From NCBI GenBank assembly GCA_014529385.2, contig CM043950.1, forward strand, positions 154,856,045-154,920,044: a stretch of DNA of 64,000 nt. Direction: 5' to 3'. Below are positions 58,448 to 64,000 of the stretch, in pieces. The notes under the pieces are model-generated. The model was given only the letters and a program-made list of their open reading frames with translations, had not been told where the DNA came from and searched no databases. Within the stretch, counting starts at the first letter, position 1, and each line of letters opens with the position of its first letter. Position numbers and translations under genes: made by a program. The DNA is from Adiantum capillus-veneris. Taxonomy: Eukaryota; Streptophyta; Polypodiopsida; Polypodiales; Pteridaceae.

Positions 58448-59165
58448 GCAATATTTGCCGTTGGTGGAGTATGCATACAATAATATAGTGCATTCATCAA
58501 CTGGCAAGGCACCTTTTGAGATAGTTGAAGGTGGCAAGAAAGTTCCTCCCATACTGCATACAAAGGACAAGATATTTGAAGCAGACAAGTATGTTCAGGA
58601 CATGGATGAAATGTACAAGAAGGTCAAAGTGGCCTTAGAAAAGACTCAAGCAAAGCAAAAGAAAGCAACTGATCATCACCGTTGTGAAGTGGTGTTTTCA
58701 CTTGGTGATTGGGTGCTTCTACGCTTTGAAAAGGCAAGGTTAAAGAAGATGAAGGGCAAGGAAAGACTGTTTCCAAAGCTCAACATGCGTTACTATGGGC
58801 CTTTTCAAGTATGCGACATAATCAATGATGTTGCATATAGGCTGAAATTGCCTGAGAGTTCGAAGATTCACAATGCGTTTCATGTGAGTCTTCTCAAACC
58901 CTATGTGGGTGATGTGCCAGAAGATATGCCAGCTGATCTTTAGCTGGAAGTCGAGGAACTTGACGAGATCTTGGTCCCGGAACAGATTTTGGCACATAAA
59001 GAAAGAAAAGTGAAAAGCAAGGTTGCTAGGCGTTACTTGGTGAAGTTTAGAAACTATCCACCAATGGATGCTAAGTGGATGGAAGAAGGTGAACTTGCAG
59101 AGTCACCAACTGTGTTATCACTTTACCTTGAAGCCTTCGATTTGCAACCTACCTTGACCCCTTGA
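58448..59165 (+). pseudogene. pol: host chromovirus integrase C-terminus and chromodomain
   Basis: YLPLVEYAYNNIVHSSTG, GDWVLLRFEKARLKKMKG, YYGPFQVCDIINDVAYRL and FHVSLLKPYVGDVPED continue the integrase. A TAG at 58941-58943 follows PADL. In the same frame the chromodomain reads RRYLVKFRNYPPMDAKWMEE and ends at 59165. Confidence 0.87.
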
Positions 59166-59738
59166 GTTTCAAAGCTACATGGATTGTCAGTGTGACAATG
59201 GCTTCTGAAAGAAATGATGTACATGGTATTTAAAGTGAGCTCAAATCAAGTACATGTTACATGAATGTTAGAGATGTACAGATTGTCAGTTTGGCAATTG
59301 CTCTTACGGAATGTCCAAAAGTGTGCTTAATGCTATAGAAGTGAGTATTTCTTGTCAGTTTGTCAAGGATACAGTAATTGCTTCTATTAAAGGGTACATG
59401 TGTAATTGCATTCTTAAACTGTCGGTTTGGGTCTGCTCGAAAGTGTTACTGGATCCAAGGTGTACTAAAAGACAGTGGCAAAATGTGTAGCTACCATTTT
59501 GTCATTGGAAAGTTAATGACTCAAAGCAATGGCACAATGCGAAGCTACCACTATGTCATTGCGATAGGGTTCACACGCAGGCAATACATGTGTCGACAAG
59601 GTGTTGAATACACCAGGGTTGACAATGAGTATGTATGTGTCGTACATGTGTCGACAGGTGTTGAATACATCAGTGTTGACTGTGAGCATGTACGACATAG
59701 ATGCAAACGGGGACGTTTGAGATTTCAAGAGGGGGATA
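59166..59738 (+). repeat. 3' UTR of the host chromovirus with three sets of tandem duplications
   Basis: TGTCAGT..G.CAAT(T)GCT recurs about three times (59187, 59283, 59355). A 54-base unit with AGCTACC..TGTCATTG occurs at 59489 and 59543. A 58-base unit with ACATGTGTCGACA..GTTGAATACA occurs at 59586 and 59644. A purine tract CAAGAGGGGGATA ends the region. Confidence 0.75.
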
Positions 59739-61080
59739 TGTCACCAGCGTGTGACTACTATCTATCCTTTTTGTTGATTTCTTTCTTATTATTTATTTAT
59801 TTTCACTTTTTGGAAACACCCCTCGGGAAATCTAACTGCCCTGCACTACATAGCTACTAGTGGAACTGTTCAGAGGGAGTCCATGCCTGAGAGCAAGAGA
59901 GCACTAAGGTTGGACAAGGACTATGGTTAGCCAAGTGGGATCATTGACTAGCCAAAGTGGAATCCTTTGCTACAGAGGCTACATTTCAGTTTTTGATGTG
60001 GCTGCAGTGTACAAAGAGGGTCGGATGACCTAGAAAGATACAATGGCAGCATCTCCTAAAATTTAGGGAACTGCTATTTTGGGACCTGAAAATGTGTTCG
60101 CGTCATTACCTCCGGAATGACAAGGGGAACATTTTATAACTTTGCCGCGAAGTCAACTGACGCGTCGGTTAAACCCCGAAACGGGAAATACCCTGTAAAT
60201 GTGCCAAGTGGCACATTTCTGTGCACTTTCCTTATGCAAGAGGAGGTGGCGCTGAATTTAGAGGGAAGAGGCTCATTTTTTTCTCTCTCACAGGTTGAGA
60301 GCTTCAATGGAGTGCTTGCTTACCTCTTATGTACAGTCCGGTGCCAGGAGTGATGCCCTGCACACTACGCACTGCTCTCTCTCTCCCCTATTGCAGTATG
60401 TTATGCCCCTCTAGTGGGCTTTTCAATTGACCAATGTACAATTGTGTGGGTTCATGCGCGATTGCCGAGGCAAGAGCCTCTTGCACAGGTACTGGATTAG
60501 CTAGCGGCTAATCCCCCGCAGGTACAGGTGATTCGGAGAGGTTTCATGTGCGAAATCTCGTCTGATTCAAAGGGCAAGTAGCCTTATAGGTGCGGGAGCT
60601 CGAGGACTTGCTATAGATGCGACTGGCACGCAAAACAGTGAATTATAACCTGCTGTGTATTTTTGCAGGTTTAGGGTTTTGGCCCTAAACGGACCCTAAT
60701 ACCCCCAGGAGGTTTGGGGACGCAAGGGGACCGCTGTACAGGTGATCTGGCGCATTTTCGGGGCAGAAAACAGAGAATTCAGCGTGCTGCAGATTCTCGC
60801 CAGGTTTTGCAAAGTGTCTGTATGCGTCGGGAAAGTCATCCAATGCGTGGGAATATTGACTGTGAAGGGTCCTAGTAAAGTTATGTTGCCAAAATCGGGC
60901 CAGAACAGTTGAAATTCAGCCAGGGTTGTGCGGGGCAGCTTGTAGGGAACCACAACGTTTATTCCCTCTTTTAAAGATAAAGAAATACCGAAAGGGGCGC
61001 CTATTTAGGGGCCAATCTTGTGTCGGTCTTCTCATATAGGTGCAATCTAGCAGCCTGTATCCCTTTCCCTTTTGTTGTGT
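59739..61080 (+). mobile_element. 3' LTR-like region of the host chromovirus
   Basis: Starts TGTCACCAGCGTG directly after the purine tract. Contains CAGGTACAGGTGATTC (60521), a second CAGGTGAT (60738) and the GAAATACCGAAAGGGGCGCC block (60981-61000) near its end. It does not match the LTR part at 50106-50627 along its length, so either the element is a recombinant or another LTR lies within. The end is not defined. Confidence 0.45.
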
Positions 61081-61177
61081 CTTGAAAGTATAGGTAAAGT
61101 GGGCGACAAATTAAATGGGTGAAAGCAAATAAGTTTTAAGTCTAAGGTCTACCGCCCTTTTTGAAATTACAGGTCGG

Positions 61178-61180
<3 letters not shown>

Positions 61181-61226
<46 letters not shown>
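61181..61226. repeat. GA microsatellite with ATGAA units
   Basis: About 23 GA units, then TGAAATGAAATGAAATG. It sits at the 3' side of the minus-strand LINE and may be its tail (CATTTCATTTCAT, CTCTCT on the element strand). Confidence 0.9.
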
Positions 61227-61229
<3 letters not shown>

Positions 61230-61239
61230 AATGAAATGA

Positions 61240-63705
61240 AATGTTATATTAACGTCTTCAAAAGGCCAAAGTGACCTATGAGACCAGAAAGTTACAATGC
61301 GGTGTATCTGATACAAAGTCAGATTAACAAAATAAATTAAACTAGGATAACAAAATATTAATACTGCGGAATCCTAAACTAAGCTGATACGTGTGAAAGG
61401 TGAAAGGCATGAAATGTGTGAACTAAGCAGGACAATGTGTAGACAATATGGGAGGGAATTAGAGATCCATCTTCATAGAGATCCACCTTCATCTGCACTC
61501 TGGATGACGAAAAAGTATGGCTCGAATCCTTTGTTGTAGCCTCCTTCGAAATTGTGGAGCTCCTCTTCTCCATCGGGGTTGTCTAGATCTCCCTAGCTCC
61601 AATGCTCGGTCTATGAGAATGCCAGTAGTGCGGGCATACCTCTCCACGGTTGGCTGCTCCTCTGTCTGTTCTTCTGGATGTACAATATCTAGTGTAAAGA
61701 AATCTGTGATCTGTCTCTGGGGTTGTCTCTCTTCAGCTCTCCTCAGTAGAATTTCTCTATGCCTGTGTAACTCAAGTAGATATAGCCCAAGACATCTCTG
61801 ATCCTCATAACTCATGACCCTAGATAGAGGCCCAAAACCTTCTCTGAATAGACAATGAAAACGGCCTCATATCTCATAGTACACTGTGCAATGACATATG
61901 TAATGTACCTCTGTCTCTTGCTCTAGATGGCAGAAGCGGCATATCCTGCTATCTGCTGGTGTCCCTCTAAATCTGCCAGTCTCAATCTCGAGCTGATGTG
62001 AGGACGTGCGTATCTGGCCAATGGCACAACGCAAACCATGAGAAAGATGCGTGTCCATATTATAGCTAGGTCGAATCACAAACCCATCCCCCGTGAGGTG
62101 GAGAAGATGCTCTCTATAGAAAGCCATCTTTGTGCCTAACTCCTGTATCGGTTCTATCCATGTCCTCTTCGTGTCCAGTTGGATCAGATCCTGACGAATG
62201 AGTCTATTAATTTCTACCCGCGTCAAAGACCTGAAGGGTGCGTGTAGAGAGTATTGAAAAGGAGGCAACCTGTCCATGGTGAAACCATGTGTCTTAAACC
62301 ATGATGCCATCTGTGCATACCAGCATGATGTATCCCCATTAAGAGCTAATTGTCTGGAGGACTCTAGAGCCACCCTGGCATATCTGTCTCTGGTAGTATC
62401 CCACAAACTGTGTACAAAGGAGACTGATCTGGTAAGCGCCTCAATCTCCATAGGGGGGGCAGCTAATTCCGCTCGAATGATATCATGCGGTACGGAAGCC
62501 TTGGCTCTAATCAGCCGAGAGATCATAGATACCAGGGGCTTCTCCATACGCCTCCAACCATCCTGGCCTACAGAAGGTCCCCAAACCTGCACCCCATATA
62601 ACATAGTAGAGGCAACCAAAGTATCAAAGAGCCATAACTTTGTCCTAGGTTCCTGGAACTGAACCAGCGAACACATCCTCTCCATTCCTCCCAGAGCCGC
62701 ACTAGCTCTAGTTAGTCTAGTCTCTACTGCTCTTCTCAAAGAAAATCTCAGCCTAGTAAAGACTACCTCCAGGTAAGTGTATGCATATGTATACTCCACA
62801 GTCTCCTGACCATATTTGAAAGTAGGTATTGATCTCCTGACCCATTGCGGTGTGGTGTTAAACACCATAACCTTGGTTTTACCTAGGTTTACACACAATC
62901 CACTATCCTCTGCAAAACTGTGTAGTGCATCCAAACGTCGTTGCATACCTTCTGGTGAGTCAGATATCAGCACAATATCATCAGCATATAGCAACAATGG
63001 GATCCACATCCCCGCCAGCTGGGCACCCCTGTCACCCTTTTTGTCAATGTAATCAGACACCTCATCAACATACATACCAAATAGAGTAGGAGATAGTGGG
63101 CAGCCCTGTTTCACTCCAATAGTAGAGTGAACTAAATCAGATACCCCTTCCGGAGTGCGTACATGTCCCATCACCGATCTATACAAAGCCATAATCCCCC
63201 AAATCACCTCTATGGGCACCCCCATCTCCTTTAGTCTGCGCATCAATCGAGCTCTTGGTACCATGTCAAATGCTTTGCGAAAATCCACAAAGCTACAATA
63301 GATCCGTCGCCCATGTGCTCTGCCCTCCTCAATGATGGTCGTGAGTGTCAGAATATGATCAAGAGTGGAGAAACCCCTCCTGAAGCCGGCCTGACCCTTT
63401 GCTCGTACACCCTCGCCCTCTGCCCAATTACTCAAGTGTTGCTCCAAAATAGATGCATACAACCGTGCCAATGTGTGTCCAACCATAATAGTGCGGTAGT
63501 TCCCAGGCTTTGTAGAGTCACCAGCTTTGAAGATGGGCACAATATTAGACAACCTCCAAGTCTCAGGTAATCCCTCACACATGGCACTATTGAACAACAC
63601 TGCGAGAACCTCCATCAGCATATCCCTGGCATGTATAAAGTGCTCTGCTACTAGACCATCATGATCATATGCCTTCCCGGTCCTCATCCTATCGATGGCC
63701 GCTGC
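61240..63705 (-). mobile_element. 5'-truncated LINE (non-LTR retrotransposon)
   Basis: On the minus strand the element starts inside RT, just upstream of RMRTGKAYDHDGLVAEHF, and ends after a 3' region near the microsatellite. No endonuclease domain is present and the sequence upstream of about 63705 is GC-rich and unrelated, as expected for 5' truncation. Target duplications were not identified. Confidence 0.75.
61489..63687 (-). pseudogene. LINE ORF2 reverse transcriptase and C-terminal zinc motif
   Basis: The 606-codon frame 63687-61867 has LINE RT blocks: LPETWRLSNIVPIFKAGD, NYRTIMVGHTLARLYASILE, AKGQAGFRRGFSTLDHI, FVDFRKAFDMVPRARLM, GVKQGCPLSPTLFGMYVDE and the catalytic LLLYADDIVLIS (Y-A-D-D). 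It ends with a C-x2-C-x8-H-x4-C motif (CRFCHLEQETEVHYICHC, about residues 584-601). One TGA at 61867-61869 interrupts it, and the same frame continues to 61489 (MSYEDQRCLGLYLLELHRH). All catalytic RT residues are present. The endonuclease part is missing. Confidence 0.88.
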
Positions 63706-64000
63706 TCACTCACGCTGCTGCCCTTTTCGTCCCTGCTCGCCAGCCTTTCCCTGGCCTTAGCCCCCACACCCGCCTGCCATCCTCCCTTACCCTTTGCAGC
63801 CTCCAGTGAGCTCCAGCGGGGCTGGCAAATTGGGGGCCGTTCGCCGCGAGCTGACCCAGCAAGGGGGCCGCGTGCATTCTTGATTGTGCAGGCTGCGAGT
63901 CTACCCACAGTGGGTCCTGTGCTTTTGATTCTATCGACAGGTGCAGGTGACAACAGCATAACACAAAGGGATATCATACGCGACATCATACGCGTAGGAT
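63706..64000. other. GC-rich flank, nothing recognised
   Basis: Different in composition from the LINE. Contains CAGGTGCAGGTGA (63939) like the retrotransposon leaders and a short direct repeat ATCATACGCG (63974 and 63986) at the window edge. Confidence 0.4.

Larger units (their letters stand above)
50641..59165 (+). mobile_element. internally deleted chromovirus carrying the plus-strand insertion
   Basis: From the primer site the sequence passes within about 60 bases into the RT/RNase H junction (LKEKMTSDPVIVLPDLRKSF), so leader, gag, protease and RT are missing. RNase H and integrase are open to 51888, where the plus-strand Ty3 copy is inserted, and resume at 58448 after the target repeat GCAAT. 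Joining the flanks restores the frame. The 3' part runs to a purine tract before 59739. Confidence 0.8.

Noticed and set aside
62276-63570. Plus-strand frames opposite the LINE RT
   Set aside because: Antisense shadows of a clear reverse transcriptase frame.

Overview
This is nuclear DNA of a land plant, dominated by retrotransposons. Three things point there: spliceosomal introns in a plant-type DEAD-box helicase, LTR retrotransposons of the Copia, Ty3 chromovirus and Tat lineages (the Tat element has a second RNase H domain), and a LINE reverse transcriptase. I cannot name the species. There is no CRISPR array, operon or bacterial gene arrangement.

Layout. 0.3-1.2 kb: exon-like minus-strand pieces with a DGNHRLEA motif. 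1.5-4.3 kb: TG/CA microsatellites, a long hairpin, and the 3' LTR plus integrase tail of a minus-strand Tat-like element. 5.06-5.42 kb: a Copia-type LTR. 5.96-20.24 kb: a Copia element (202-bp LTRs) split by a Tat element at 9.36-18.04 kb (LTRs about 1.13 kb). 21.8-22.0 kb: an exon-like segment. 22.5-27.9 kb: a minus-strand gag-only LTR element. 28.0-29.6 kb: AT-rich decayed tandem repeats. 31-35 kb: microsatellites, a 30-base G run, a gag remnant and a 289-bp tandem duplication. 36.6-37.3 kb: two more exon-like segments. 37.5 and 40.7 kb: Copia LTRs with primer-binding sites. 39.38-39.89 kb: the first three exons of an RRP3/DDX47-type helicase, the only recognisable cellular gene.

From 43.6 kb to about 61 kb lies a compound nest. 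A plus-strand chromovirus that has lost gag, protease and RT carries two insertions of one other Ty3 family: a minus-strand copy (43.59-50.11 kb, TSD GGGTC) and a plus-strand copy (51.89-58.45 kb, TSD GCAAT). The two copies share the same disabling lesions, so they probably descend from a defective source copied in trans. A 5'-truncated LINE on the minus strand (61.2-63.7 kb) closes the window.

No element here looks autonomous: every gag-pol is broken by stops, frameshifts or deletions. The most unusual signals are a non-coding leader shared by the Copia element and the Tat element nested in it, the shared lesions of the two Ty3 copies, a GAAATACCGAAAGGGGCGCC block common to LTRs of different families, and exon-like islands between the transposons.
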